A stretch of DNA of 64,000 nt from Nocardioides potassii (GTDB lineage Bacteria; Actinomycetota; Actinomycetes; Propionibacteriales; Nocardioidaceae), in contig NZ_JAKJHZ010000005.1 in the NCBI RefSeq assembly GCF_021648885.1, positions 868,001-932,000 on the forward strand, read 5' to 3'. Both the position numbers and the translations under genes were made by a program. A model generated the notes under the pieces. The model did not search any database and was not told the DNA's origin. It saw nothing but the letters and a program-made list of their open reading frames with translations. Positions 22,440 to 30,163 of this stretch are shown in pieces. The stretch's first letter is position 1; each line of letters begins with the position of its first letter.

Positions 22440-23276
22440 GTGAAGCTCACCTCCGTCGCCGGCCTGTTCAGGGGCGGCCCCCGACACCCGGTCGGACCCG
22501 ATGGGCGGATGGCCCTGTCCGACCACTTCCGGGAGTTCCGCGCCCGGCTGCTGCGCTGCCTGCTGGTGTTCGTCGTCGCGTTCGCGATCGCCCTGTTCTT
22601 CCGCCACGCTCTGCTCGACGCGGTGTTCGGCCCCTACGAGGACGCCCAGCAGCAGCTGCCCAACGGCACGACCGAGGCGACCACGAGCGGCGCCTCCGCG
22701 GGCCTGATGCTGTGGCTCAAGCTGGCCGGGTTCGCGGCCGTCGTGGTCACCGCGCCCTACTGGCTCTACCAGATCTGGGCCTTCGTGCTGCCCGGGCTCT
22801 ACGCCCAGGAGCGGAAGATGACGCGCATCTTCGTCGCCATCGCCGGACCGTTGTTCCTCATCGGGGTGGCGCTCGGGTACTTCACGCTCCCGATCGCGCT
22901 CGAGGTGCTCATCGGCTTCAACCCGAGCGGTGTCACGAACCTGATCGACTTCAGCGACTACCTGCAGTTCTTCACCCGGACGCTGCTGGTGTTCGGGCTC
23001 TCCTTCAACATCCCGGTCTTCGTCGTGCTGCTCAACTTCGCCGGGGTCATCAAGGGGCGCCAGCTCGCGGCGTACCGCCCGTGGATCGTGATCGGCACGT
23101 TCATCTTCGCCGCCGCCGCCACGCCGTCGACCGACCCCTTCTCGATGTGCCTGATGGCCGTGCCGATGATGCTGCTGTTCTTCGCCTCCGAGGTCATCGC
23201 CCGGCTCAACGACCGGCGTCGTGCCAACCGCGCGCCCAACGCCGGACTGGGACCCGACGACCTGTCTCCCATCTGA
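22440..23276 (+). CDS. tatC: Twin-arginine translocase subunit TatC
   Basis: Receptor for twin-arginine signal peptides. The 278-residue membrane protein has six predicted helices and the conserved segments L-S-D-H-F-R-E-F-R near 25, P-Y-W-L-Y-Q-I-W-A-F-V-L-P-G-L near 110 and F-G-L-S-F-N-I-P-V-F near 185. The GTG start at 22440 lacks a strong ribosome site and may rely on coupling to tatA; an ATG at 22509 is a possible shorter start, though the longer N-terminus is typical of actinobacteria. Confidence 0.95.
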   Translation: MKLTSVAGLFRGGPRHPVGPDGRMALSDHFREFRARLLRCLLVFVVAFAIALFFRHALLDAVFGPYEDAQQQLPNGTTEATTSGASAGLMLWLKLAGFAAVVVTAPYWLYQIWAFVLPGLYAQERKMTRIFVAIAGPLFLIGVALGYFTLPIALEVLIGFNPSGVTNLIDFSDYLQFFTRTLLVFGLSFNIPVFVVLLNFAGVIKGRQLAAYRPWIVIGTFIFAAAATPSTDPFSMCLMAVPMMLLFFASEVIARLNDRRRANRAPNAGLGPDDLSPI

Positions 23277-23310
23277 GCCGCGCTCCGTCGCGCTCTGAGA
23301 GGGTGGCTCC

Positions 23311-23727
23311 ATGCAGGCCGCGATCTCCGACATCGATCCGTTCGACCTGCCCGAGTGGCTCGGCACCCGCGACGTCGTGTGGCGCGCCGAGGCCGGCCTG
23401 AGCACCGGTCACCACGTGCGCGGGCGCCTCGCGACGGGTGACGACGCTGAGCCCGCCGAGGTCGTGTGCGACCTGCTGGCGGTCGACGAGGCCTACCCGG
23501 AGCCCGTGGTCGACGACGCGACCCGGTTGCGGGTGCACCAGGCCTGGCGGCACGGGCAGGTCGTGCTGGGGAGCATCGCCACCGCGGACGGCACGGACCG
23601 GATGGTGCTCGCCGTCCCGGGCACGGCATTCAGCCCCGACCTCGTCCTCGACGCCCTCGGCCGGCTCGCCCGGGCCGTCGGTGCACGCGCCGAACGCTAC
23701 GCCGCGTTGCTGCGCCTGAGCCGGTAG
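23311..23727 (+). CDS. Conserved-looking hypothetical protein
   Basis: A 138-residue soluble protein of unknown function (D-I-D-P-F-D-L-P-E-W-L-G-T near the start; R-A-V-G-A-R-A-E-R-Y-A-A-L-L at the end). Regular alternation of hydrophobic residues in the middle suggests an alpha/beta fold. It sits in the tatC-dgk-helY gene line with 34 bases from tatC and 37 to the kinase. A GAGGGT sequence 6 bases before the ATG may be a weak -10 or a ribosome site. Confidence 0.7.
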   Translation: MQAAISDIDPFDLPEWLGTRDVVWRAEAGLSTGHHVRGRLATGDDAEPAEVVCDLLAVDEAYPEPVVDDATRLRVHQAWRHGQVVLGSIATADGTDRMVLAVPGTAFSPDLVLDALGRLARAVGARAERYAALLRLSR

Positions 23728-23764
23728 CCGCTGCACGGCGACCCTGCGGGATAGGGTCGCACTC

Positions 23765-24682
23765 ATGCACGACCCGTCAGGACCGGACGGCTCCGTCCGG
23801 GGTCGCGAGATCGCCCTGCTCACCAATCCCACGTCCGGCAGGGGACGGGGCGCTCGCCATCGTGACGCCGCCCTGGGCCGGCTCCGGGAGAGCGGGTTCG
23901 TGGTGCGCAACCTCCAGGGTCGCGACGGCGACGAGGCCCTCGACCTGGCCCGCGCCTGCGTGGCCGACGGTGTCGAGGCGCTGGTCGTCTGCGGGGGAGA
24001 CGGGCTGGTGCACCTCGGCGTGCAGGCGGTGGCCGGCACCGGCGTACCGCTCGGCCTGATCCCCAGCGGCACCGGGAACGACGTCGCCCGCTACCTCGGC
24101 CTCCCGCGCACCGACCCGGTGGCCGCCGCCGACCGGGTGATCGCCTCGCGGCGCCGCACCATCGACCTCGCGCGCAGCGGCGACCGCTGGTTCGTCACCG
24201 TGCTGGCCGCGGGCTTCGACGCGATCGTCAACGAGCGGGCCAACGCGATGACCTGGCCGAAGGGCCAGATGCGCTACAACCTCGCCACGCTCGCCGAGCT
24301 GCGCACGTTCCGCCCGCTGCCCTACGTGCTGCAGCTCGACGACGGGGCCGGGGTCCAGACGATCGAGCACGAGGCGATGCTCGTCGCCGTCGGCAACGGC
24401 CCGTCGTTCGGCGGCGGCCTCCGGATCACGGAGGGCGCCTTGCTCGACGATGGTTTGCTCGACGTCGTGGTCATCACCCGGATGAGCAAGCCCAAGCTGG
24501 TGCGCTCCTACCCCCGCCTCTTCACCGGCAGGATCGACGGCGTCGCGGAGTACGTCCACCGGCGGGTCCGCTCGGTCACCGTCGCGGCGCCCGGCATCGT
24601 GTCGTACGCCGACGGCGAGCGCTTCGGCCCGCTGCCCCTCACCGTCACGTGCGACCCCGGCGCACTGGAGGTTCTGGCATGA
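23765..24682 (+). CDS. Diacylglycerol kinase / YegS-like lipid kinase
   Basis: Phosphorylates diacylglycerol or a related lipid, recycling it into phospholipid synthesis. The 305-residue protein has the DAGK catalytic fold: L-T-N-P-T-S-G-R-G-R-G near 20, the nucleotide loop C-G-G-D-G-L-V-H near 80 and P-S-G-T-G-N-D-V-A-R near 102. The canonical G-G-D-G-T is G-G-D-G-L here, a mild deviation. The C-terminal lobe has D-D-G-L-L-D-V-V. TAGGGT at 23752-23757 is 7 bases before the ATG. The stop overlaps the helY start (ATGA). Confidence 0.92.
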   Translation: MHDPSGPDGSVRGREIALLTNPTSGRGRGARHRDAALGRLRESGFVVRNLQGRDGDEALDLARACVADGVEALVVCGGDGLVHLGVQAVAGTGVPLGLIPSGTGNDVARYLGLPRTDPVAAADRVIASRRRTIDLARSGDRWFVTVLAAGFDAIVNERANAMTWPKGQMRYNLATLAELRTFRPLPYVLQLDDGAGVQTIEHEAMLVAVGNGPSFGGGLRITEGALLDDGLLDVVVITRMSKPKLVRSYPRLFTGRIDGVAEYVHRRVRSVTVAAPGIVSYADGERFGPLPLTVTCDPGALEVLA

Positions 24683-27474
24683 ACGACGAGCTCACGCCGG
24701 CCGAGCGCTACGCGGCCTTCCAGCGCGAGAAGCCCTACCCGATGCTCAAGGACTTTGCCGGGCTCCACGGCTTCGAGCTCGACGACTTCCAGCTGCGCGC
24801 GTGCCGGGAGATCGAGGACGGTCGCGGGGTGCTGGTGGCCGCACCCACCGGCTCGGGCAAGACGATCGTCGGCGAGTTCGCCATCCACCTGGCCCTGCAG
24901 ACCGGGCGCAAGGCCTTCTACACGACGCCGATCAAGGCGCTGTCCAACCAGAAGTTCCACGACCTGGTGAAGCGCTACGGCGCGGACAACGTCGGCCTGC
25001 TCACGGGCGACAACGTCGTCAACGGCGAGGCGCCTGTGGTCGTGATGACCACCGAGGTGCTGCGCAACATGCTGTACGCCGGCTCGCGCACGCTGCTCGG
25101 GCTGGGCTACGTCGTGATGGACGAGGTCCACTACCTCGCCGACCGGATGCGCGGCGCGGTGTGGGAGGAGGTCATCATCCACCTCCCCGAGTCGGTGACG
25201 CTGGTGTCGCTGTCGGCCACCGTGTCCAACGCGGAGGAGTTCGGTGAGTGGCTGGCCACCGTGCGCGGCGAGACGACGACGATCCTGGAGGAGAAGCGGC
25301 CGGTGCCGCTGTTCCAGCACGTCATGGTGGGGCGCCGCCTGCTCGACCTGTTCGCCTCCTCCGACGTCGACGCGAGTGCGGGGTTCGTCAAGGAGGGCGC
25401 CCCGGTCAACGACGAGCTCACCCGGATCGCCCGCGACGACTGGGCCAGCTCGCGGCTGATGCGCGACCGTCGTTCGCCTCGCAAGGGCAAGCCGGGCTCG
25501 TCGAAGAACCCGCGTGCCGTCGGCAACGGCCGTCGCGTGTGGATCCCGAGCCGGGTCGAGGTCGTGGAGCGGCTCGACCGCGAGGGCCTGCTCCCGGCGA
25601 TCGTGTTCATCTTCAGCCGGGCCGGCTGCGACGCGGCGGTCAGCCAGCTCGTCCAGGCCAACACCCGGCTCACCACCGCGGCGGAGCGGGACGAGATCTT
25701 CGCCCGCGTCGAGGAGGCGTCCCGGTCGCTGCCCGAGGAGGACCTGCACGTCCTGGGCTACCACGAGTTCCTCGACGGACTCACCCGCGGCATCGCCGCC
25801 CACCACGCCGGTCTCCTGCCGGCGTTCAAGCAGGTCGTCGAGGAGCTGTTCCAGGAGGGCCTGGTGAAGGTCGTCTTCGCGACCGAGACCCTCGCCCTCG
25901 GCATCAACATGCCGGCCCGCACGGTCGTGATCGAGAAGCTGTCGAAGTGGAACGGCGAGACTCACGCCGACCTGACGCCGGGGGAGTACACCCAGCTGAC
26001 CGGTCGCGCCGGTCGCCGGGGCCTCGACATCGAGGGCCACGGCGTGGTGCTCTACCAGCCCGGGATGAACCCGCGGGAGGTCGCCGGCCTCGCCTCGACC
26101 CGCACCTACCCGTTGCGCTCGTCGTTCCGGCCGTCCTACAACATGGCGGTCAACCTCGTGCACCAGTTCGGCCGCGCCCGCTCGCGCGAGCTGCTGGAGC
26201 AGTCCTTCGCCCAGTACCAGGCCGACAAGGCCGTCGTCGGTCTCGCCCGGCAGGTCCACAAGGCGGAGGAGGCGCTCGAGGGCTACAAGGAGGCGGCGCA
26301 CTGCCACGTCGGCGACTTCATGGAGTACGCCGCCATGCGCCGGAAGATCTCCGACCTCGAGAAGGGCGCGGCGCGCGAGCGCCGGCAGGACCGCCGCGAC
26401 GAGGCGGTGGCGTCGCTGGGCCGGCTGAGGCCGGGCGACGTGATCAAGGTGCCGGCCGGCAAGTTCAGCGGCCTGGCCGTCGTGATCGACCCGGGGCACT
26501 CCGGCGACGAGCCGCGGCCCTACGTCGTGACGGCGGACCGCCAGGCACGACGGCTGGCCCCGATGGACTTCCCCGTCCCGGTCGAGGCGATCGGCCGGAT
26601 GCGCATCCCGAAGAGCTTCAACGGCCGCAATCCCGCGATGCGGCGCGACCTGGCCACCCAGCTGCGGGCGAAGGCGCGCGACGACGACGGCCGGCCGCAA
26701 CGCCGTACGGGCAAGCAGGACTCGTTCAGCGACACGCCGACCGATCGGGAGATCGGTCGCCTGCGCGCCGACCTCAAGGCGCACCCGTGCCACCAGTGCC
26801 CCGAGCGCGAGGACCACGCGCGCTGGGCCGAGCGCTACTTCAAGCTCGAGCGCGACACCGAGACCCTGAAGCGGCGCGTCGAGACCCGGACGAACACCGT
26901 CGCGCGGACCTTCGACCGGGTCTGCGACGTGCTGACCGCGCTCGGCTACCTCGACGGCGACAAGGTGACCGAGCAGGGCGCCCACCTGCGCCGGATCTAC
27001 ACCGACATGGACCTCGTCGCAGCGGAGGCGATCCGTGCGGGCCTGTTCGACGACCTCACCTCCTCCGAGCTGGCGTCCGTGCTGTCCGCGCTGGTGTTCG
27101 AGGCACGACGGGCCGACGACGCGTCGTCGCCCAAGATGCCCGGCGGCCAGGTGCGGCCGGTCCTCGGCGAGCTCGTCCGGGTCTGGGGGCAGCTCGACGC
27201 CCTCGAGCGGGAGCACAAGCTCGACTTCCTGCGCGAGCCCGACATCGGCTTCGCCTGGGCGGCCTGGCGCTGGGCGGAGGGCGACGACCTCGACGACGTA
27301 CTGATGGTGACCGGCCTGTCGGCGGGCGACTTCGTGCGCTGGATGAAGCAGCTCCTCGACCTCTGCGGTCAGGTCGCGGACGCTGCGGGCGACAGCCCGC
27401 TGCGGACGACCGCCCGCGAGGCGGCGAAGAAGCTCAAGCGGGGCGTGATCGCCTACAGCGTCCTGGCCGAGTGA
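24679..27474 (+). CDS. helY: Ski2-like DEAD/DEAH-box RNA helicase HelY
   Basis: A 931-residue superfamily 2 helicase of the Ski2/Mtr4 group, presumed to act in RNA processing. Motif I A-P-T-G-S-G-K-T near 54, motif II D-E-V-H near 150, motif III S-A-T near 183, motif V G-I-N-M-P-A-R-T and motif VI Q-L-T-G-R-A-G-R-R-G-L-D near 445 are intact. A C-terminal DSHCT-type domain (about 740-925) completes it. The ATG at 24679 overlaps the lipid-kinase stop and has GGAGGT upstream. Location downstream of pafBC-tatAC matches mycobacteria. Confidence 0.94.
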   Translation: MNDELTPAERYAAFQREKPYPMLKDFAGLHGFELDDFQLRACREIEDGRGVLVAAPTGSGKTIVGEFAIHLALQTGRKAFYTTPIKALSNQKFHDLVKRYGADNVGLLTGDNVVNGEAPVVVMTTEVLRNMLYAGSRTLLGLGYVVMDEVHYLADRMRGAVWEEVIIHLPESVTLVSLSATVSNAEEFGEWLATVRGETTTILEEKRPVPLFQHVMVGRRLLDLFASSDVDASAGFVKEGAPVNDELTRIARDDWASSRLMRDRRSPRKGKPGSSKNPRAVGNGRRVWIPSRVEVVERLDREGLLPAIVFIFSRAGCDAAVSQLVQANTRLTTAAERDEIFARVEEASRSLPEEDLHVLGYHEFLDGLTRGIAAHHAGLLPAFKQVVEELFQEGLVKVVFATETLALGINMPARTVVIEKLSKWNGETHADLTPGEYTQLTGRAGRRGLDIEGHGVVLYQPGMNPREVAGLASTRTYPLRSSFRPSYNMAVNLVHQFGRARSRELLEQSFAQYQADKAVVGLARQVHKAEEALEGYKEAAHCHVGDFMEYAAMRRKISDLEKGAARERRQDRRDEAVASLGRLRPGDVIKVPAGKFSGLAVVIDPGHSGDEPRPYVVTADRQARRLAPMDFPVPVEAIGRMRIPKSFNGRNPAMRRDLATQLRAKARDDDGRPQRRTGKQDSFSDTPTDREIGRLRADLKAHPCHQCPEREDHARWAERYFKLERDTETLKRRVETRTNTVARTFDRVCDVLTALGYLDGDKVTEQGAHLRRIYTDMDLVAAEAIRAGLFDDLTSSELASVLSALVFEARRADDASSPKMPGGQVRPVLGELVRVWGQLDALEREHKLDFLREPDIGFAWAAWRWAEGDDLDDVLMVTGLSAGDFVRWMKQLLDLCGQVADAAGDSPLRTTAREAAKKLKRGVIAYSVLAE

Positions 27475-27487
27475 GAGGGTCGACCCC

Positions 27488-28417
27488 ATGACGGACCGCT
27501 TGATGCTGCTCGACACCGCATCGCTCTACTTCCGCGCGTTCTTCGGCGTCCCCGATTCGATGAAGGCCCCCGACGGCACCCCGGTCAACGCCGTGCGCGG
27601 GCTGATGGACTTCATCAGCCGGCTGGTGGGGGAGTACGACCCGACGCACCTGGTCTGCTGCTGGGACGACGACTGGCGCCCGCAGTGGCGCGTCGACCTG
27701 ATCCCGTCCTACAAGGCGCACCGGGTCGTGCAGGCCAAGCCGGGCTCGACGCCCGACGTCGAGGAGGTGCCCGACCCGCTCGAGACCCAGATCCCGATCA
27801 TCCTGTCGGTGCTCGAGGCCTACGGCATCGCCGTGGTGGGCCATCCCGAGATGGAGGCCGACGACGTCATCGGCACCCTCGCCACCGACGCCGGCATGCC
27901 GGTCGACATCGTCACGGGGGACCGCGACCTCTTCCAGCTCGTCGACGACGAGGCCGAGGTGCGCGTGCTCTACGTCGCCCGCGGGGTCAGCAGGCACGAG
28001 CGCGTCGACAACGCATGGGTGCGCGACAAGTACAGCGTCGACGCGCGCCAGTACGCCGACCTCGCGACGCTGCGCGGCGACACCTCCGACGGCCTGCCCG
28101 GTGTCGCGGGGGTGGGGGACAAGACGGCGGCGACCCTGCTCAACCGCTTCGGCACGATCGACGCCGTCGTCGCCGCCGCCAGCGACCCCGACTCGGACAT
28201 GGGGCCCGGTCCGCGGGGGAAGATCAAGCAGGCGCTGGACTACCTCGACGTCGCGCCCGAGGTGGTCGCCGTACGCCGCGACCTGGACCTCGGGTCGCCG
28301 GACCTCACCCGCCCGCGGACGCCCGCCGACCCCGACGCCGTCGTCGCGCTCGACGAGCGGTGGGGCCTCGGCTCGTCGGCCGTGAGACTGGTGGAGGCGC
28401 TCTCCGGCCCCCACTAG
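27488..28417 (+). CDS. 5'-3' exonuclease (FEN/XPG-type, Pol I N-domain-like)
   Basis: A 309-residue flap/5' nuclease with the same fold as the N-domain of DNA polymerase I. Acidic metal ligands are visible in L-D-T-A-S-L-Y-F-R near the start, E-A-D-D-V-I-G-T near 125 and T-G-D-R-D-L-F-Q-L near 148, with the helix-hairpin-helix G-L-P-G-V-A-G-V-G-D-K-T-A near 205. It would remove flaps or RNA primers, separately from Pol I. It begins 13 bases after helY. Its stop codon TAG is also the first half of the -10 TAGTCT of the next gene. Confidence 0.93.
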   Translation: MTDRLMLLDTASLYFRAFFGVPDSMKAPDGTPVNAVRGLMDFISRLVGEYDPTHLVCCWDDDWRPQWRVDLIPSYKAHRVVQAKPGSTPDVEEVPDPLETQIPIILSVLEAYGIAVVGHPEMEADDVIGTLATDAGMPVDIVTGDRDLFQLVDDEAEVRVLYVARGVSRHERVDNAWVRDKYSVDARQYADLATLRGDTSDGLPGVAGVGDKTAATLLNRFGTIDAVVAAASDPDSDMGPGPRGKIKQALDYLDVAPEVVAVRRDLDLGSPDLTRPRTPADPDAVVALDERWGLGSSAVRLVEALSGPH

Positions 28418-28427
28418 TCTGAGGCCC

Positions 28428-28880
28428 GTGAGCGCACCCGAGGTCGAGTCCAAGGACCGGCAGATCCTCTCGCTGCTGGCGGTCGACGGACGGATGTCCT
28501 ACACCGATCTCGGCAAGGCGACCGACCTGTCGACCTCGGCGGTGCACCAGCGAGTCAAGCGTCTCGAGCAGCGCGGGCTGATCACCGGCTACGGCGCCAC
28601 GATCGACCACGACCAGCTGGGTCGACCGCTGACGGCGTTCATCTCGATCACCCCGATCGACCCGTCCCAGCCCGACGACTACCCCGAGCGGCTGCGCGGG
28701 ATCTCCGAGATCGAGTCGTGCTGGTCGGTGGCGGGCGACGAGTCCTACATCCTCAAGATCCGCGTCGCCACCCCCCGCGACCTCGAGGACCTCCTCGCCC
28801 GCATCCGCGGCGTGGCCAGCGTCTCCACGCGTACGACCATCGTCCTCTCGACGGCCTACGAGAACCGCCCGGTCGACTGA
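28428..28880 (+). CDS. Lrp/AsnC family transcriptional regulator
   Basis: A 150-residue feast/famine regulator. Residues 8-65 form the helix-turn-helix (L-G-K-A-T-D-L-S-T-S-A-V-H-Q-R-V-K-R-L-E) and 75-145 the RAM ligand-binding domain with the turn A-G-D-E-S-Y-I-L-K-I-R. Family members sense amino acids. TAGTCT (28415-28420), 7 bases before the GTG, gives a leaderless transcript. The lysine-degradation genes begin about 2 kb downstream beyond the inserted nuclease cassette, so lysine sensing is a reasonable but unproven guess. Confidence 0.92.
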   Translation: MSAPEVESKDRQILSLLAVDGRMSYTDLGKATDLSTSAVHQRVKRLEQRGLITGYGATIDHDQLGRPLTAFISITPIDPSQPDDYPERLRGISEIESCWSVAGDESYILKIRVATPRDLEDLLARIRGVASVSTRTTIVLSTAYENRPVD

Positions 28881-28890
28881 GCCGCTCGTT

Positions 28891-28944
28891 GATGTGGGAC
28901 TCACCGCTGAAGCGGTGACTCCTGCGCAGCGTGGGCGTTGCAAC
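28891..28944 (+). repeat. Left 54-bp inverted repeat of the AbiEi/DUF559 cassette
   Basis: Matches the reverse complement of 30100-30153 without gaps, with 7 mismatches in 54. It begins 10 bases after the Lrp stop. The outer part folds into a hairpin (TCACCGC-tgaa-GCGGTGA) and the inner end carries the 8-bp palindrome GTTGCAAC. Weaker similarity continues inward for about 30 bases (CCGCG and TTCCCC shared), so the full repeat may be near 84 bp. Confidence 0.85.
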
Positions 28945-28991
28945 ACCCCAACCGCGACAGAGTTCCCCACCTGGTTCGGCCCGGACGGCGC

Positions 28992-29951
28992 TCACGCCGC
29001 CGTCGGCGCACGGGAGGCAAGGATCGCAAGGATGCGTCGGGCGAGGGCCGACGGATCCGCCAAGTCGGCCCACGTGATGCGGATGCACATCCACCCGGTC
29101 GCCCGGACGATGAGTTCCTCGCGGCGCTTCTCGCGCTGGATGTAGTCGGCCAGCGACTCTCCGGGCCGGCGGAATACCTCGTACTTGATCCGACCGTCGA
29201 ACTCGACGAACAATCGGTGCTTGCGCCAGAGGAAGTCGACGAACCCGAGCAGCTGCGACGTCTCGTCACGCACCTCGACTTGCGGCTCCGGAAGCGGCAC
29301 GCCCTCGCGGAAGCACAGGAACATGAACCGGCTCTCAGCGACGCTCCCCAGACGAGGATCAGCCAGCCCGATGGCGATGCGGGTGCCGAGGGTGTTGGGC
29401 CAGCGCTCGGTCTGCGCCGCGATGCGTCGGACCTCCTCGAGCCTCGTGTGCCCCAGGTTGAGGAACCCGTTGAGGAGGCAGTAGCCGAGCTCCGCGTCTG
29501 TCGTCGACAGCAGCTCGACGGCCGTACGGCCTGCCGTCGAGACCGGTACGCCGTGCCGGACGGTGATCTGGTCGAGAGGCAGGCGACCTGCGTGGTGCGT
29601 GATGCCTGCCTCGCGTCGTCCGGACACCTCATCCGTACGGGTCAACGAGACGTCGTCGAGGCAAAGACGCCACAGCGGGATCTCCCACTCGGCGGCTGAG
29701 GACTGATGTGTGAGAACGCTGCTCGAGTGGGCGGTCCTGAGGACGGCGCGGGCGCGCACCCGGTGCTCGTCGCGCTGACCTTCGATCCGTGACCAGAGGC
29801 AGGCATCGACGTAGGCTCCGTAACGGATCCGATGGATGAGCCCGCTCCTCACCGCACGCGCGATGTCACGGTCTGTCCAGCCACTGGCGATGAGCTGTCG
29901 CCGGAGCTTGATGTCGTGCAGATCGATCGGGAAGGAGCTGGTCCGCGTCAT
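28992..29951 (-). CDS. AbiEi-like winged helix plus DUF559 (Vsr/PD-(D/E)XK-like) endonuclease protein
   Basis: A 319-residue protein. Residues about 12-60 (L-I-A-S-G-W-T-D-R-D-I-A-R-A-V-R-S-G-L-I-H-R-I) match the N-terminal winged helix of type IV antitoxin AbiEi-family proteins. The C-terminus resembles DUF559, a very-short-patch-repair-like nuclease: Glu206, then F-V-D-F-L (Asp239), F-V-E-F-D-G-R (Glu250, Asp252) and R-E-K-R-R (274-278). By eye its GC and codon use are lower than in its neighbours. It lies alone between two inverted repeats, with about 50 bases to the left and 150 to the right. No toxin gene is adjacent, so an ordinary toxin-antitoxin pair is unlikely. Function unknown. Confidence 0.82.
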   Translation of the reverse strand: MTRTSSFPIDLHDIKLRRQLIASGWTDRDIARAVRSGLIHRIRYGAYVDACLWSRIEGQRDEHRVRARAVLRTAHSSSVLTHQSSAAEWEIPLWRLCLDDVSLTRTDEVSGRREAGITHHAGRLPLDQITVRHGVPVSTAGRTAVELLSTTDAELGYCLLNGFLNLGHTRLEEVRRIAAQTERWPNTLGTRIAIGLADPRLGSVAESRFMFLCFREGVPLPEPQVEVRDETSQLLGFVDFLWRKHRLFVEFDGRIKYEVFRRPGESLADYIQREKRREELIVRATGWMCIRITWADLADPSALARRILAILASRAPTAA

Positions 29952-30003
29952 GGACCCACCGTCGGCCCGCTCGGCGATGCTCGCGCGCCCTCGGGGCGAG
30001 TGC

Positions 30004-30039
30004 CTGTGGACGAGGTCGATCAGCGGCCGCTGTGGACGA
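30004..30039 (-). promoter_or_regulatory. Two DnaA-box-like sites in the leader of the AbiEi/DUF559 gene
   Basis: CTGTGGACGA occurs at 30004-30013 and again at 30030-30039, a 10-bp direct repeat with a 26-base period. Read on the gene strand it is TCGTCCACAG, which fits the loose high-GC DnaA-box consensus ending in TCCACA. The sites lie about 55 to 90 bases upstream of the ATG. They could equally be a binding site for the protein's own winged helix. Two short matches are weak evidence. Confidence 0.3.
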
Positions 30040-30099
30040 TTCGTGGCGCAGTTCTTGCCGTCGGAGCGTCCGGTAGGGGAAGTCTTGCGCGGACTAGCC

Positions 30100-30153
30100 G
30101 TTGCAACGCCCAGTCCGCGCAGGAGTCACCGCCCCAGCGGTGACTCCCGCATC
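30100..30153 (-). repeat. Right 54-bp inverted repeat of the AbiEi/DUF559 cassette
   Basis: Mirror image of 28891-28944. The outer hairpin is perfect here: AGTCACCGC-tggg-GCGGTGACT. A second inverted repeat, GCGCGGACT at 30088-30096 with AGTCCGCGC at 30112-30120, encloses the palindrome GTTGCAAC (30100-30107). The outer edge is 10 bases from the kamA stop, the same distance as the left repeat from the lrp stop. Confidence 0.85.
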
Positions 30154-30163
30154 CGGACCGGCC

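Noticed and set aside
28992..29951. A standard type IV toxin-antitoxin system (AbiEi/AbiEii)
   Set aside because: No AbiEii nucleotidyltransferase toxin is adjacent, and the C-terminus is nuclease-like rather than an AbiEi antitoxin body.
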